A stretch of 64,000 nucleotides of DNA from Mesobacillus boroniphilus. GTDB lineage: Bacteria > Bacillota > Bacilli > Bacillales > Cytobacillaceae. The stretch spans positions 1 through 64,000 of the forward strand of contig NZ_QTKX01000002.1 of assembly GCF_018424685.1 (NCBI RefSeq), in the 5' to 3' direction. Both the position numbers and the translations under genes were made by a program. Each line of letters opens with the position of its first letter. Positions within the stretch are counted from its first letter, which is position 1. Positions 1-12,180 of this stretch are shown here, piece after piece. Below the pieces are notes generated by a model. That model did not search any database. It saw only the letters and a list, made by a program, of their open reading frames with translations, and had not been told where the DNA came from.

Positions 1-86
1 GCAAGCTAATGAAGATCCGCTCGACTTGCATGTATTAGGCACGCCGCCAGCGTTCGTCCTGAGCCAGGATCAAACTCTCCAAGAAA
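1..86 (-). rRNA. rrs: 16S ribosomal RNA, 5' end (partial)
   Basis: Read on the minus strand, this is the conserved start of bacterial 16S rRNA: GGAGAGTTTGATCCTGGCTC, then the GACGAACGCTGGCGGCGTGC block and the V1 region. The gene runs off the left edge. Transcription points away from oriC, as for the origin-proximal rrn operons of bacilli. The mature 5' end is placed about 6 nt before GGAGAG by analogy with B. subtilis. Confidence 0.95.
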
Positions 87-230
87 GAGTTATGAGTTAG
101 CTCATAAAGTTAAAACGTTGGCTCATGTTCTTCTATAATAGAAGCCATGATAATTTATTGTTTGTTGACGCTTGTTTGTTTAGTTTTCAAAGAACAATTT
201 CTCGCTGCATCGCTCATAAGCGACTTTAAT

Positions 231-260
231 AATATAACATTTGCTAACTGTATAAGTCAA
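231..260 (-). promoter_or_regulatory. rrn promoter P2 (proximal)
   Basis: On the minus strand TTGACT (255-260) and TATATT (231-236) are 18 bp apart. The site lies about 145 bp upstream of the 16S start, where the main sigma-A promoter of a Bacillus rrn operon is expected. The stretch between promoter and 16S is leader. Confidence 0.6.
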
Positions 261-316
261 TAACTTTTTTTCAAAACTATTAATTTGAAATTGTTGTCTC
301 GTTACTGACTTTGAAG

Positions 317-345
317 ATTATATCAGGCAAATTATTTTATTGCAA
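317..345 (-). promoter_or_regulatory. rrn promoter P1 (distal)
   Basis: On the minus strand TTGCAA (340-345) and a perfect TATAAT (317-322) are 17 bp apart, about 85 bp upstream of P2. Tandem P1/P2 promoters are usual for Bacillus rrn operons. Confidence 0.6.
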
Positions 346-400
346 TACTTTTTAGCCACTTGCTCAAGAGAATATAGTTTTTAGACTGGTCTTCTATTTA

Positions 401-434
401 AGAAAAAACAAAAGCCGGCATGGATAGCCAGCTT
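401..434 (-). terminator. terminator after the HD-GYP gene
   Basis: On the minus strand an AAGCTGGC/GCCGGCTT stem with a 7-nt loop is followed by a T-rich run. It overlaps the stop codon of the HD-GYP gene and separates it from the rrn promoters. Confidence 0.75.
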
Positions 435-1518
435 ACTGGATGATTTCCTCGATATGCAAGTACCTGTTCTTTTCCAAAGCAAGGATATGGTCTGTCTCCA
501 GCAATTTAACCAACGGCCTTGCCGGGTTCTTTTCTTCTACAAAAATGATTTCTGCTGCCTGTCCATCTGAAAGGCGGATTTTTGTGCCAACCGAATAATT
601 CATAATAGCAGAACTCAATGCTTTCAGAGCGGTAATGTCGAATTCCCCAAATTGCTCCTCATTTATCATCTCGAGCACTTTAAATGGAGAGTGTTTTGGC
701 TTATAAATCCTTTCTGATGTCATAGCATGGAAAGAATCAGCTACGGCCAGGATCTTGGCGAAAGGGTGGATCCTGTTTGCCTTTTCGCCAAATGGGTAGC
801 CGCTGCCATCCATTCTTTCATGATGATGAAGAATCGCAATCTTTGTAGAATCCTTCAGCAATGGACTGTTTTTTACCATCTGATAGCTGTATGTAGGATG
901 CTTTTTGATTTCATCAAATTCATCTATTGTTAAAGTTGTATTTTTATTAAGAAGTGTTGGACTGATCTTCGCCATTCCGCAATCCGATAAACATCCAGCC
1001 AGTGCAATCTGGGTTATTTCCCCTTTGCTGTAATTAAGTTTTTTGGCGATGAAGGCACTGATAATCCCTACAGCCAATGGATGATCATATAAATATTCAG
1101 TCTTGGTTGAATAATGATGAAGATTGAATATATCCGAAGAAGTCATGTCTGCCTGCTCAATCAATGGGACAATAATGGATCTCAATTTAGCAATATCTAT
1201 CTGCATTCCTGATTGCCAGGAGATAAACTCTTTCTTGAAGCTCTGCCTGGCCTGTAAAAAAGAATCGATAAAAGTTTCTCCACCCTCATTAGACTTCATA
1301 CCCGCTTTCTTGTCACTGACGGTCGAAGGTGCAAGAAAAGGCATTCCATTCACTAACGTTTTCTCAACATCCACTTCTTTAACAAGAAAAACTTTCAGGA
1401 TTTCTATTAGATGTTCTGACAATACTGTTTTTTTGTTCATGATGGGTCTATTCGTTTTACTTAGCACATCATCAACAAGGATACAGCCCTCTTTAAGGTT
1501 GTCTACTAGTACGCGCAA
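433..1518 (-). CDS. HD-GYP domain protein with degenerate HD motif
   Basis: This 361-aa protein belongs to the HD-GYP family, whose active members hydrolyse cyclic di-GMP. The C-terminal half carries the HHERxDGxGYP signature (seen as HHHERMDGSGYP) and the following VAD-F-AMT block. The metal-binding HD pair of the family (LHDIGK) is instead LSDCGMAK, so the histidine is a serine. This suggests altered or lost phosphodiesterase activity, perhaps a sensor role. The N-terminal ~120 residues have no motif I recognise. The start is TTG with GGGGTGG 6 nt upstream. The gene lies between gyrA and rrn with its own terminators on both sides; B. subtilis has the unrelated yaaC here. Confidence 0.85.
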   Translation of the reverse strand: MRVLVDNLKEGCILVDDVLSKTNRPIMNKKTVLSEHLIEILKVFLVKEVDVEKTLVNGMPFLAPSTVSDKKAGMKSNEGGETFIDSFLQARQSFKKEFISWQSGMQIDIAKLRSIIVPLIEQADMTSSDIFNLHHYSTKTEYLYDHPLAVGIISAFIAKKLNYSKGEITQIALAGCLSDCGMAKISPTLLNKNTTLTIDEFDEIKKHPTYSYQMVKNSPLLKDSTKIAILHHHERMDGSGYPFGEKANRIHPFAKILAVADSFHAMTSERIYKPKHSPFKVLEMINEEQFGEFDITALKALSSAIMNYSVGTKIRLSDGQAAEIIFVEEKNPARPLVKLLETDHILALEKNRYLHIEEIIQ

Positions 1519-1571
1519 GGCTTTCCACCCCAGAATTTTAATTTTCTTACAATTATTTTACTTTATTTTAC

Positions 1572-1602
1572 CAAAAAAGAGGAACACATTTTTGTGTTCC
1601 TC
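1572..1602 (-). terminator. gyrA terminator
   Basis: A perfect 10-bp stem GAGGAACACA/TGTGTTCCTC with an AAAA loop precedes six T on the minus strand, just after the gyrA stop. Confidence 0.9.
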
Positions 1603-1611
1603 TCAAAAAGT

Positions 1612-4164
1612 TTATTCGTTATCCTCTTCAGCTGGTGTTTCATTCATATCTGCTTCTTGACTGCCAACTTCTTCAGGATCAACTGTTGCTTCAGCATTTT
1701 CATCCGGTTCGATGTCTTCTGGCTTCTCTTCTTCCTTATCGACTTTAGCCACTGTCGCAACATATTCATTTTCTGCTTTGTTCAGGCTGATTAATTTTAC
1801 CCCTTGCGTATTACGCCCTGTCATTGAGATAGAGCTTACGGGGATACGGATTAAGACACCGCCTGTTGTGATCAGCATGAGGTCTTCCTCACCAGTCACG
1901 ACTTTCATCGTCACAAGGTCGCCGTTTTTATCGGTGATGTTACATGTCTTGATTCCTTTACCGCCGCGCCCTTGCCTTCTGTATTCTTCAGAAGGTGTTC
2001 TTTTGCCGTATCCGTTCTTCGTTACAACGAGGATTTCAGCACTTTCTTCAAGGACTTCCATACCGACAACCTCATCGTCATCAGACAAGGTAATACCCTT
2101 GACTCCTGTGGCAGTACGGCCCATAGAGCGAACATCGGTTTCAGGGAAACGAATCAATAAGCCGTTCTTCGTGCCGATGATCATTTCTTTGCTGCCATCC
2201 GTCATTCGGACAGAGATCAATTCATCGCCTTCACGCAGGTTCAGGGCAATCAAACCATTATTGCGGATATTCGCAAACGATGAAAGTGGTGAACGTTTTG
2301 AAATCCCTTCTTTCGTTGTGAAGAACAGGGACCAGTCATCGACGAATTCCTCAACTGGAATGATGGCGTTGACCCATTCACCCTTCTCGATTTCCAATAG
2401 GTTGATAATTGGGATTCCCTTCGCTGTACGGCTGAATTCTGGGATTTCGTACCCCTTCGAACGGTATACTTTACCCTTGTTTGTAAAGAACAGGATGGTA
2501 TCGTGCGTTGAAGTGGTAATTAGATGTTCTACAAAATCGTCTTCATTCGTACCCATACCTTGAATACCGCGGCCACCGCGACGCTGTGCTCTGTATGTCG
2601 ATACAGGCAGGCGCTTAACATAGCCGTTATGTGTCAGGGTGATGACGATATTTTCGCGAGGAATCAAGTCTTCATCCTCGATCATTTCTAATCCGCCCGA
2701 TACGATTTCCGTACGGCGCTCATCGTTGAAGCGCTCTTTGATTTCTGTAAGTTCTTCGCGGATGATTTCAAGCACTTTTTCATTATCAGCAAGGATCGCT
2801 TTTAATTCTGAAATCAGCTGCATAAGGTTTTGGAATTCTTCTTCGATCTTTTCACGTTCCAAGCCTGTAAGCCTCTGTAGACGCATATCAAGAATGGCCT
2901 GTGCTTGCTTATCGGATAACTTGAATTGTGTCATCAATCCTTCTCTTGCTATATCCGTCGTGCGTGAGCTTCTGATCAGGCTAATGACCGCATCAAGGTT
3001 ATCAAGAGCGATTCGCAGACCTTCGAGAATGTGGGCACGTGCTTCTGCCTTCCTAAGTTCAAACTCTGTGCGACGTCTAATGACGACTACCTGATGGTCA
3101 AGATAGTATTCCAGGCATTGCTTGAGGTTCAGAACCTTCGGCTGTCCATCGACTAAAGCAAGAAGGTTGATACCAAAGCTTGTCTGCAATGCAGTTTGTT
3201 TATAAAGGTTATTTAAAAGGACATTGGCATTCGCATCCTTACGAACTTCAATGACAATCCTCATACCTTTACGGTCAGATTCATCACGCAGGTCTGTAAT
3301 GCCGTCAAGCCTCTTATCGCGGACTAATTCAGCGATTTTTTCAATCAGCTTGGCTTTGTTAACCTGGTAAGGAAGTTCTCTGACGATGATGACTTCCTTA
3401 CCATTTGATTTCTGTTCGATTTCAACCTTCGCACGGAGAGTAATCGAACCGCGGCCAGTCTCATAAGCTTTACGGATGCCACTGCGCCCTAATATCAATC
3501 CCGCTGTCGGGAAGTCAGGTCCTGTGATGATTTCCATCAATTCCATGATTGTCATGTCAGGATCCTTGCTGATTGCCAACACGCCATCTATAACCTCGCC
3601 AAGCTGGTGAGGAGGGATATTTGTCGCCATTCCGACAGCGATACCAGAAGTACCGTTGACGAGCAGGTTCGGGAACCTTGATGGCATGACAATTGGTTCC
3701 CTTTCAGAACCGTCGTAGTTGTCCTGATAGTCAATTGTATCTTTATTGATGTCACGCAAAAGTTCCATTGAAATTTTCGACATACGTGCTTCTGTATAAC
3801 GCATCGCAGCTGCTGCGTCTCCATCGACAGAACCAAAGTTACCATGTCCATCAACAAGCATATAACGGTAGTTGAAATTCTGTGCCATACGGACCATTGT
3901 GTCGTATACAGCAGAGTCACCGTGCGGGTGATACTTACCGATAACTTCACCGACGATCCTCGCCGACTTTTTGTAGGCCTTATCTGAGTGCATGCCAAGG
4001 TCATGCATAGCGTACAAAATCCTTCTATGTACCGGCTTTAAGCCGTCACGGACATCCGGAAGCGCACGTGCCACGATAACACTCATGGCATAATCCAGGA
4101 ACGATGAACGCATTTCCTGGCTAATATTAATCTCTTTCACTCGAGAGTTTGGTGTCTCAGCCAT
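1612..4164 (-). CDS. gyrA: DNA gyrase subunit A
   Basis: GyrA (850 aa) is the breakage-reunion subunit of the A2B2 type II topoisomerase that introduces negative supercoils. The catalytic tyrosine is Y123 in AAMRYTEAR. The quinolone-resistance-determining region reads [12 protein letters not shown], with S84 and D88; S84 is the residue usually found in quinolone-sensitive strains. The GyrA box [10 protein letters not shown] opens the C-terminal beta-pinwheel domain. The last ~45 residues form an acidic tail, which makes the protein longer than the ~820-aa B. subtilis enzyme. The ATG has AGGAGG upstream. It follows gyrB with a 243-bp gap that contains a terminator-like hairpin. Confidence 0.98.
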   Translation of the reverse strand: MAETPNSRVKEINISQEMRSSFLDYAMSVIVARALPDVRDGLKPVHRRILYAMHDLGMHSDKAYKKSARIVGEVIGKYHPHGDSAVYDTMVRMAQNFNYRYMLVDGHGNFGSVDGDAAAAMRYTEARMSKISMELLRDINKDTIDYQDNYDGSEREPIVMPSRFPNLLVNGTSGIAVGMATNIPPHQLGEVIDGVLAISKDPDMTIMELMEIITGPDFPTAGLILGRSGIRKAYETGRGSITLRAKVEIEQKSNGKEVIIVRELPYQVNKAKLIEKIAELVRDKRLDGITDLRDESDRKGMRIVIEVRKDANANVLLNNLYKQTALQTSFGINLLALVDGQPKVLNLKQCLEYYLDHQVVVIRRRTEFELRKAEARAHILEGLRIALDNLDAVISLIRSSRTTDIAREGLMTQFKLSDKQAQAILDMRLQRLTGLEREKIEEEFQNLMQLISELKAILADNEKVLEIIREELTEIKERFNDERRTEIVSGGLEMIEDEDLIPRENIVITLTHNGYVKRLPVSTYRAQRRGGRGIQGMGTNEDDFVEHLITTSTHDTILFFTNKGKVYRSKGYEIPEFSRTAKGIPIINLLEIEKGEWVNAIIPVEEFVDDWSLFFTTKEGISKRSPLSSFANIRNNGLIALNLREGDELISVRMTDGSKEMIIGTKNGLLIRFPETDVRSMGRTATGVKGITLSDDDEVVGMEVLEESAEILVVTKNGYGKRTPSEEYRRQGRGGKGIKTCNITDKNGDLVTMKVVTGEEDLMLITTGGVLIRIPVSSISMTGRNTQGVKLISLNKAENEYVATVAKVDKEEEKPEDIEPDENAEATVDPEEVGSQEADMNETPAEEDNE

Positions 4165-4310
4165 TTAAGAGAAACCTCCTTTAGTAGAAAAGCGCAAGGG
4201 CTCCACTATGGGACAGCCGCTGCTGCTAAACACTAATCTAATAGTCAAAATACATACCAATATTCCAATAAGTCGGGGCAGTACACCCCGGTTAACACTA
4301 TGGCCATTTC

Positions 4311-4346
4311 AGAAAAAGCAGGATAGAGGCCATACCTTCTATCCTG
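4311..4346 (-). terminator. gyrB-gyrA intergenic hairpin terminator
   Basis: A CAGGATAG/CTATCCTG stem with a 12-nt loop is followed by CTTTTTC on the minus strand, downstream of gyrB. It may attenuate readthrough into gyrA. The rest of the 243-bp gap holds a GC-rich hairpin at 4274-4290 and a few bases resembling the end of the dispersed repeat at 4189-4200. Confidence 0.55.
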
Positions 4347-4407
4347 GGAAGATAATATTAAAGGCTGTTTCCACATCTAAGCAATGAAGCTTACGAAAAG
4401 AGCCTTA

Positions 4408-6345
<1,938 letters not shown>

Positions 6346-6445
6346 CTACACTTTCATTTTCACTCAACTTTTTATAAAACTTATCTATTGGCTATTTTCG
6401 CATATATCGTTGTTTTTCGACATTTTTTGCGAACAGGCCGATCTA

Positions 6446-6694
6446 TTAAAATTCCTGTACGGATAATTTTTGGGAGCGTTTCTTTAATGTTCCTGATGCA
6501 AGTGGGGAATAATATATATGATTTCCTGTTACCACGATTGACTTGACCGTTCCTCTGGCCAAATGGACAATCTGCTGGTCCTGGCGCGTTATGAACTCTT
6601 CCATGAACGGGGAAGAGCTGGCGCTTTCAATATCTAATATAGCTATAATATCTTTTGTCCTTACAAGGACTTCTTCACCAACATGCAAATACAT
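6446..6694 (-). CDS. remB: extracellular matrix regulator RemB
   Basis: The 82-aa product matches the DUF370/RemB (YaaB) family between recF and gyrB. The shared sequence is SIVVTGNHIYYSPL with the C-terminal SGTLKKR. B. subtilis RemB is reported to promote biofilm matrix gene expression; its relative RemA binds DNA. The ATG at 6694 is chosen because GAGGTG lies 6 nt upstream; an in-frame GTG at 6703 would place the start inside that site. It begins 10 bp after recF ends, so it is probably co-transcribed. Confidence 0.9.
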   Translation of the reverse strand: MYLHVGEEVLVRTKDIIAILDIESASSSPFMEEFITRQDQQIVHLARGTVKSIVVTGNHIYYSPLASGTLKKRSQKLSVQEF

Positions 6695-6704
6695 CGAGTC
6701 CACC

Positions 6705-7823
6705 TCATTGGATTCTTGACATTTCGCCGGTTTTCACGCTATACGTGGCTGCTTCCCTTAATGTCTGATGGTCGATCCCATCCACACTTGTTGTGGTGAC
6801 GAATGTTTGTACTTTGCCCTGGATGGTATTCAATAAATGGGATTGGCGATAATCATCTAACTCAGACAGGACATCATCAAGCAGCAGGATTGGATATTCC
6901 CCAATTTCTGAATTGATCAATTCGATTTCTGCCAATTTTACCGAAAGTGCCGTCGTCCGCTGCTGTCCCTGCGACCCGAATGTCTGGACATCACGGCCAT
7001 TCACGAAAAATTGCAGGTCATCCCGATGCGGACCGAACATGGTGGTGCCGCGGTCAATTTCTCTTGTCTTTATTTTAGCAAATTTCTCTTCATACACTGC
7101 TATCATTTTCGACAAATCATCATCTTCTGATACGTCAGCGGAAGGTTTATAGACAATTTTCAAGTCCTCAAGCCCTCTGGAAATCCCCTGATGGATCGGC
7201 AATGCCCATTGCTCAAGGAGATGCAGGAATTCAAACCTCTTCACAATGATCCTAGCAGCCGCCTGGATAAATTGTTCAGTCAGGATATCGAGCATTGTAT
7301 GATCTTTGGCCTTTTTGATCTGCAGCTGTTTCAGGTAATGGTTCCGTTGCTGCAGGATCTTATTGTACTGACTGATATCATGCAAATAAATAGCCGAAAC
7401 CTGTCCTATTTCCATATCGACAAATCGCCTTCTTACTTGAGGGCTCCCCTTTACCAGATTAAGGTCCTCAGGCGCAAACATGACGACATTCATATTGCCG
7501 ACATACTGACTTAGCTTCCTCTGTTCGAGATGATTGACTTTAGCCTTCTTGCCTTTTTTCGATATGACGAGCTGCATTGGCAATGATCCGTTGCTTTTTT
7601 TAATCCGTCCCTCTATTTTAGCATATTCCTCATCCCAGCGAATTAAATCTTTATCATTGGAGGTACGGTGCGATTTTGCCATGGCCAGCACGTAGATGGA
7701 CTCCATGACATTCGTTTTCCCCTGTGCATTTTCCCCAAGGATGACATTGACCTTATTTTCAAAGGTCGCCTCTAATCCCTGGTAATTGCGGTAATTTCTT
7801 AATTGCAGTTCCTCTATATACAT
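6705..7823 (-). CDS. recF: DNA replication/repair protein RecF
   Basis: RecF (372 aa) is an SMC-like ATPase that helps load RecA at gaps through RecO and RecR. The Walker A motif is GENAQGKT (about residue 31). The ABC signature is seen in [18 protein letters not shown] and Walker B in [14 protein letters not shown]. Length and position between yaaA and remB match other bacilli. The ATG follows a GAGGATGAA-like site. Confidence 0.97.
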   Translation of the reverse strand: MYIEELQLRNYRNYQGLEATFENKVNVILGENAQGKTNVMESIYVLAMAKSHRTSNDKDLIRWDEEYAKIEGRIKKSNGSLPMQLVISKKGKKAKVNHLEQRKLSQYVGNMNVVMFAPEDLNLVKGSPQVRRRFVDMEIGQVSAIYLHDISQYNKILQQRNHYLKQLQIKKAKDHTMLDILTEQFIQAAARIIVKRFEFLHLLEQWALPIHQGISRGLEDLKIVYKPSADVSEDDDLSKMIAVYEEKFAKIKTREIDRGTTMFGPHRDDLQFFVNGRDVQTFGSQGQQRTTALSVKLAEIELINSEIGEYPILLLDDVLSELDDYRQSHLLNTIQGKVQTFVTTTSVDGIDHQTLREAATYSVKTGEMSRIQ

Positions 7824-7842
7824 GAACAGTTCATCCTCTGGA

Positions 7843-8058
7843 TTATTGCGTTATGCTGAACTCGCCAAAACCAGGAATAGATATCTGGTCTCCGGAACGA
7901 AGCTTCCTTCCTCTTCGCTGATCTTGTTCACCATTGATAAAAACATCATGTTCACTTAAAAACCACTTTGCCATTCCGCCCGATTGAATAACATCAGCGA
8001 GTTTCAGGAACTGGCCTAGCGTGATATATTCCGTATCAATTTTTATTTCCTCATTCAC
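7843..8058 (-). CDS. yaaA: S4 domain protein YaaA
   Basis: This 71-aa protein is almost entirely an S4 RNA-binding domain, with [17 protein letters not shown] and [10 protein letters not shown]. YaaA (RlbA) of B. subtilis is linked to 50S ribosome assembly, which suggests rRNA binding here. I chose the GTG at 8058: the resulting protein [10 protein letters not shown] aligns residue for residue with the B. subtilis start, and AAGGGTGA lies 5 nt upstream. It begins after the dnaN terminator and a copy of the dispersed repeat, so it may need its own promoter. Confidence 0.92.
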   Translation of the reverse strand: MNEEIKIDTEYITLGQFLKLADVIQSGGMAKWFLSEHDVFINGEQDQRRGRKLRSGDQISIPGFGEFSITQ

Positions 8059-8137
8059 GTGTCTCACCCTTTTCTTCCAAAAGGACTTAATACTTTATTT
8101 TACTAAATTTTTTCCATAGAAACAAATTTTCTTATTA

Positions 8138-8258
8138 GAAAAGCACAAGCGCCTCGGTCAGACCCGACAAGCGTTGGAGGGCCGACCAGTGAAGTCGCTC
8201 TTTGACTTCATTGGGCGGACCGAAACGTCTCGAGGGGCTAGGCGCTGAAGCTAGACAA
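8138..8258 (-). repeat. dispersed 122-bp structured repeat, single copy
   Basis: On the minus strand it starts TGTCTAGCTTCAGCGCC and ends GGCGCTTGTGCTTTTC, with the internal hairpin TGAAGTC/GACTTCA. It is the only copy on the left side of oriC and lies between dnaN and yaaA. Confidence 0.85.
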
Positions 8259-8288
8259 CTCTGAAATGGATTTCCCCTTTTCCTTTTA

Positions 8289-8319
8289 TGAAAAAAACCA
8301 CCAGCATTAAAACTGGTGG
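8289..8319 (-). terminator. dnaN terminator
   Basis: A perfect CCACCAG/CTGGTGG stem with an 8-nt loop precedes seven T on the minus strand, directly after the dnaN stop. Confidence 0.92.
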
Positions 8320-8330
8320 CAATATGGATC

Positions 8331-9467
8331 TTAGTACGTTCTTACCGGCAGGATTAGCTGCAGGATGGAGTCGTCGTGAAGCGGTCGGATGACGAATGGT
8401 CTCATTGCGCCTGTAAAGCTGATCTGGATTTCTGTTCCTTCCAATGCTTTTAGGGCATCCATCATGTACTTCGCGCTGAATGAAATTTTTAGTTCCTCGC
8501 CATCGATTGATTGGCTTTGGATTTCTTCGACAACCGTACCGATTTCCGGAGTGTTTGACGAAACCTCGATTGCGCCGCCTTCGATTGTGGAAAACTTGAC
8601 GACGTTGTTTCTTCCCTCTCTGGCAAGCAAGGATGCACGATCAATCGCATGCAGGAATTCCTTCGTGTTAACGACTACATCTGTTTTGCTCTCAGATGGG
8701 ATCAATCTTCCTGTGTCAGGATAGTTTCCTTCAAGCAGCCTTGAAAAGAATAATAAATGTTTTGCCTTAAACAATACCTGGTTTTCTGTAATGACGATAT
8801 CAACAGATTCTGAGCTGTCATCAAGGATTTTGCTCAATTCTGTCAAGCTTTTCCCTGGGATGACGACATTATAGCTTCCAGTGTTATCTGCTTCGAGTTT
8901 TGCTTTTCTCAATGCAAGCCTGTGGCTATCTGTTGCAATACAGATTAATTCATTGTTTTCAACCTTCCAGTTTACACCTGTCAAGATTGGGCGTGTTTCT
9001 GAGGTGGACACTGAAAAGACCGTCTGGCGGATTAAGCCTTTTAATAAGTCTGTAGGAATTTTGAATACATGCTCTTCCGAAATTTGCGGAAGGTGTGGGT
9101 ATTCTTCAGCATCCAGGCCATTTAGGTTAAATTCTGATTTACCAGAACGGATAACGGTCTGCAGATTGTTATGAACTTCGATTTCTACTGAATCTGTAGG
9201 AAGCTTTTTAACGATTTCACTAAAGAAACGCGCCTGCAAAACAATGGATCCTGGCTGTTTGATTTCGACGATCTCATCCCCAGCTTCTTCTTTAGGAATG
9301 AAAGATTCGATGGAAATATCAGAATCGCTGCCTGTAAGAGTTACTCCCTCTTCATTAGCAACAATTTTAATACCTGTCAAAATGGGGATTGTTGTTCTGC
9401 TTGTCACTGCCTTCATTACGTCTTGGACGCTTTGGAGCAATGAATCGCGCTGGATAATAAATCTCAT
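8331..9467 (-). CDS. dnaN: DNA polymerase III beta sliding clamp
   Basis: DnaN (378 aa) is the dimeric ring that tethers polymerase III to DNA. It starts MRFIIQRDSLLQSVQDVMKA and ends with MRPFVIRPLHDDSILQLILPVRTY-type sequence, forming the conserved clamp pocket and C-terminus. Length equals that of B. subtilis. The ATG is preceded by GGAGGCT. It is the second gene of the dnaA operon, separated from dnaA by the downstream part of oriC, and is followed by a strong terminator. Confidence 0.98.
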   Translation of the reverse strand: MRFIIQRDSLLQSVQDVMKAVTSRTTIPILTGIKIVANEEGVTLTGSDSDISIESFIPKEEAGDEIVEIKQPGSIVLQARFFSEIVKKLPTDSVEIEVHNNLQTVIRSGKSEFNLNGLDAEEYPHLPQISEEHVFKIPTDLLKGLIRQTVFSVSTSETRPILTGVNWKVENNELICIATDSHRLALRKAKLEADNTGSYNVVIPGKSLTELSKILDDSSESVDIVITENQVLFKAKHLLFFSRLLEGNYPDTGRLIPSESKTDVVVNTKEFLHAIDRASLLAREGRNNVVKFSTIEGGAIEVSSNTPEIGTVVEEIQSQSIDGEELKISFSAKYMMDALKALEGTEIQISFTGAMRPFVIRPLHDDSILQLILPVRTY

Positions 9468-9485
9468 TTTTTAGCCTCCGTTTAG

Positions 9486-9547
9486 GAATATTTTTATCAT
9501 AAAAGCATATATTAATATGTTTTAAAAAATAGTAGAAGTACTAGTAG
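9486..9547 (-). other. oriC DNA unwinding element and DnaA-trios
   Basis: Read from dnaA towards dnaN, two overlapping DnaA boxes are followed by a short GC block, then TAC-TAG-TAC-TTC-TAC-TAT triplets (rc of 9530-9547) and an AT-rich run. This is the order of B. subtilis oriC, where DnaA-trios next to the boxes direct strand opening. The triplets closely match the B. subtilis sequence as I remember it. Confidence 0.85.
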
Positions 9548-9551
9548 GGCC

Positions 9552-9643
9552 TGTGGATTTGTGGATAAGTGGGTTTGTTCAAAGGAAACACAGCCTATCC
9601 ACATGTGGACAGACTGTGCGTAACCAATGGAGAGTTATTCACA
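9552..9643. other. oriC DnaA-box field between dnaA and dnaN
   Basis: Five 9-mers resemble the DnaA box TTATCCACA: 9552-9560 (TGTGGATTT), 9560-9568 (TGTGGATAA, perfect), 9595-9603 (CTATCCACA), 9604-9612 (TGTGGACAG) and 9635-9643 (TTATTCACA). This corresponds to incC of B. subtilis. Confidence 0.9.
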
Positions 9644-9648
9644 CTTTC

Positions 9649-10995
9649 CTAAACCCTTAATTGTTCATTTATATCTTTCAGCTGCTTTTGCAGGCTCGCA
9701 TCTACTGAAATCATTTTTGATATTTTTTCATGTGCATGGATGACCGTCGTATGGTCTCGGCCTCCGAATTCTTCGCCAATCTTAGGCAGAGAGAAATCTG
9801 TCAGCTCTCTTGATAAGTACATAGCTATTTGCCTAGGGTATGCTACGGATTTCGTCCTTTTCTTCGCTTTAAAATCCTCTAGCTTCACATTGAAATGCTG
9901 TCCGACAACCCTCTGGATGTCGAGAATCGTGATTACCTTTGGTTTAGAGCTCGGGATAATATCCTTTAGCGCTTCGGCTGCCAGGTCCGCATTGATATCC
10001 TTATTGATCAATGAAGAATAAGCGACGACACGGATCAAAGCTCCTTCAAGCTCACGGATGTTGGAATCGATTTGGTTCGCGATATAAAGCATAACCTCAT
10101 TCGGAATATCAAGGCCTTCAGCTTTTGCCTTTTTACGGAGGATCGCTATCCTCGTCTCGAGGTCTGGGGGAGTGATGTCCGTAATCAAACCCCATTCAAA
10201 GCGGGATCTCAGCCTGTCTTCAAGTGTTGGAATTTCTTTTGGCGGACGGTCACTGGAGATGACAATCTGCTTGCTTTCCTCATGCAATGTATTGAATGTA
10301 TGGAAAAATTCCTCCTGGGTTTGTTCTTTTCCCGCCAGGAACTGAATATCATCAATGAGCAGGACATCGACATTGCGGTATTTATTGCGGAAATCTCCCG
10401 CTTTATTGTCCCTGATTGAATTGATGAATTCATTCGTGAATTTTTCAGATGACAAATAAACCACTTTGGCATTCGGATTATGATCCTGGACATAGTGCCC
10501 AATTGCATGCATCAAGTGGGTTTTACCAAGTCCTACGCCCCCATATATGAATAAAGGGTTATAGGCTTTTGCCGGCGCTTCAGCAACTGCAAGCGATGCC
10601 GCATGGGCGAAGCGGTTACCTGAACCAATGACAAAAGTATCGAATGTATACTTTGGATTCAGCATGCTGACAGGCAAATCAGGAATATCGTCATCCCTCT
10701 TCACTCTTTTTGGCGGCAATGGAATGTCGAGATCTTCTTCGTTCTGATTCTGGGGAATAATAAATTTTACAGAAAGCTCTTCACCAGTGATTTCATACAA
10801 TATACCGCTGATTAACTGAGAATAACGTTCCTCCAGCCAGTCACGGGCAAACTCATTCGGGGCTGTAATCGTAAGGACATCACCCTGTAAGGAATGTGCC
10901 TTTGTTGATTTAAGCCACGTATCGAAACTTGGCTTGCTGATCTTTTTCTCGATTTTAGCGAGAGCGTTGTTCCAGAGATCTGCAATGTTCTCCAA
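9649..10995 (-). CDS. dnaA: chromosomal replication initiator DnaA
   Basis: DnaA (448 aa) is the AAA+ initiator that binds DnaA boxes and melts oriC. It has the N-terminal oligomerisation/DnaB-loading domain, a variable linker (about 85-110), Walker [10 protein letters not shown], Walker [11 protein letters not shown], and the C-terminal domain IV signature [14 protein letters not shown]. The start is TTG: two adjacent TTG codons exist, and the second (10995) has GGAGG at 8-nt spacing and gives the conserved start (M)ENIADLW; the first is at 10998. DnaA boxes in the upstream region indicate autoregulation. Confidence 0.97.
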   Translation of the reverse strand: MENIADLWNNALAKIEKKISKPSFDTWLKSTKAHSLQGDVLTITAPNEFARDWLEERYSQLISGILYEITGEELSVKFIIPQNQNEEDLDIPLPPKRVKRDDDIPDLPVSMLNPKYTFDTFVIGSGNRFAHAASLAVAEAPAKAYNPLFIYGGVGLGKTHLMHAIGHYVQDHNPNAKVVYLSSEKFTNEFINSIRDNKAGDFRNKYRNVDVLLIDDIQFLAGKEQTQEEFFHTFNTLHEESKQIVISSDRPPKEIPTLEDRLRSRFEWGLITDITPPDLETRIAILRKKAKAEGLDIPNEVMLYIANQIDSNIRELEGALIRVVAYSSLINKDINADLAAEALKDIIPSSKPKVITILDIQRVVGQHFNVKLEDFKAKKRTKSVAYPRQIAMYLSRELTDFSLPKIGEEFGGRDHTTVIHAHEKISKMISVDASLQKQLKDINEQLRV

Positions 10996-11125
10996 CAATT
11001 ATCCCTCCTTTTCTCGTCGTTTTTACGCTTTTTTCTCTATATCTGGCTGCATTTGCACTCACAATTACTTATAGATCTTTTGTCAGTCAGGTTTACAGTC
11101 TACTCGAAAAGCATAAAATCAAAGG

Positions 11126-11492
11126 TTATACACGTTGTACAACCCCTGGATTAATAAATATACGAAACTATTAATGTGGAAAAATATATAATAAGGAAGA
11201 AAGGAAGCTTTTCGACAATATCCACTTTCTGTGGACAAACTTTTACAACAGGCCTGAATAACCTATCCACAGCTTATCCACATTTTGTGGATAAGTATAT
11301 TTTCGTCATCGAATTATTAAGAGTGAAAACACAAATATAATATCAGATAATCTAGCATGGCGCAACGCTTTTTAATACATTATCCACAATACACTATCAC
11401 TGTGGAGATTAATTGTCCACAGGTACTTGAATTGTGTAAAAGCTGTCAGGAAGGCTTGTGGATAATAAAAATCATGTCGATTTTTGTCCACA
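11126..11492. other. oriC upstream DnaA-box field (incAB-like)
   Basis: The region has at least ten DnaA boxes. Perfect or near-perfect ones are at 11274-11282 (TTATCCACA), 11286-11294 (TGTGGATAA), 11380-11388 (TTATCCACA) and 11457-11465 (TGTGGATAA). One-mismatch copies lie at 11230-11238, 11263-11271, 11413-11421 and 11484-11492; weaker ones at 11126, 11175, 11219 and 11401. Together with the downstream field this makes a bipartite Bacillus-type oriC. The remaining 11493-11783 is AT-rich and shows no gene. Confidence 0.9.
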
Positions 11493-11783
11493 GGGCGTTA
11501 GATGACGCAAAAATGACCAATAAAATATATCGATTAACATTTCTATTTATGGTGGAAAATATTCTCCTAAAAATTTTTTTGGGTTCAATAGATATCTTCT
11601 CTTTAAACTTTAAAAACGCATTTCTTATTTCTTAAATAGATCATAAAGTTCCGAAAGGGATCCGAAATGTTGAGGAATAGTTTGGAACCAAATTACGAAA
11701 AGCTAACAAATAATATATTGAAGAGCCCAGTTGGAGAATTGTATTTTAAATTTTGGTAATGCCGTCGATTTCTGATTAGGCAC

Positions 11784-11813
11784 TTGACAATTTACACTGC
11801 CCATCTTTATAAT
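11784..11813 (+). promoter_or_regulatory. rpmH promoter
   Basis: A perfect TTGACA (11784-11789) and perfect TATAAT (11808-11813) are 18 bp apart, 47 bp before the rpmH start. Confidence 0.85.
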
Positions 11814-11860
11814 TACAAAGACTGTCTGTAACAGCTATTCCTCAGGGAGGTGTAACATAT

Positions 11861-11995
11861 ATGAAACGCACTTATCAACCAAATAAACGTAAACACAGCA
11901 AAGTTCACGGATTCCGTGCCCGCATGAGCAGTGCAAATGGCCGTAAGGTTCTTGCTCGCCGTCGTCGCAAAGGAAGAAAAGTATTATCAGCTTAG
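11861..11995 (+). CDS. rpmH: 50S ribosomal protein L34
   Basis: The 44-aa protein starts [19 protein letters not shown] and ends [12 protein letters not shown], the full L34 family length. It is a basic protein of the large ribosomal subunit. The ATG has GGGAGGTG 8-9 nt upstream. It is the first rightward gene from oriC and is followed by a terminator that would set its ratio to rnpA. Confidence 0.98.
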   Translation: MKRTYQPNKRKHSKVHGFRARMSSANGRKVLARRRRKGRKVLSA

Positions 11996-12022
11996 GCCAC
12001 TGAAATGTCAGTGGTCTTTTTT
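11996..12022 (+). terminator. rpmH terminator
   Basis: A GCCACTGA/TCAGTGGT stem with an AATG loop is followed by TCTTTTTT right after the rpmH stop. Confidence 0.85.
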
Positions 12023-12180
12023 CTCTTTGGGCAATACTATTTTGGGAGCTTTGTATGCTGACAAAATGGCTTTAGGGGGATTTATTTTTGGCTATAATGA
12101 AAAGAATAAATTCCTCTGTCAGCCATATTAAAAGAATCCCGGTGAAAATTCAGATCCATAGAGAATAGAAGGTGTTATAG

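Noticed and set aside
1124..1660. 178-codon plus-strand frame opposite the HD-GYP gene and the gyrA terminator
   Set aside because: It is antisense to a well-supported gene and reads through the terminator, with no protein family resemblance.
11357..11635. 92-codon open frame in the oriC upstream region
   Set aside because: It runs through a dense DnaA-box field, has no ribosome-binding site and no resemblance to known proteins.
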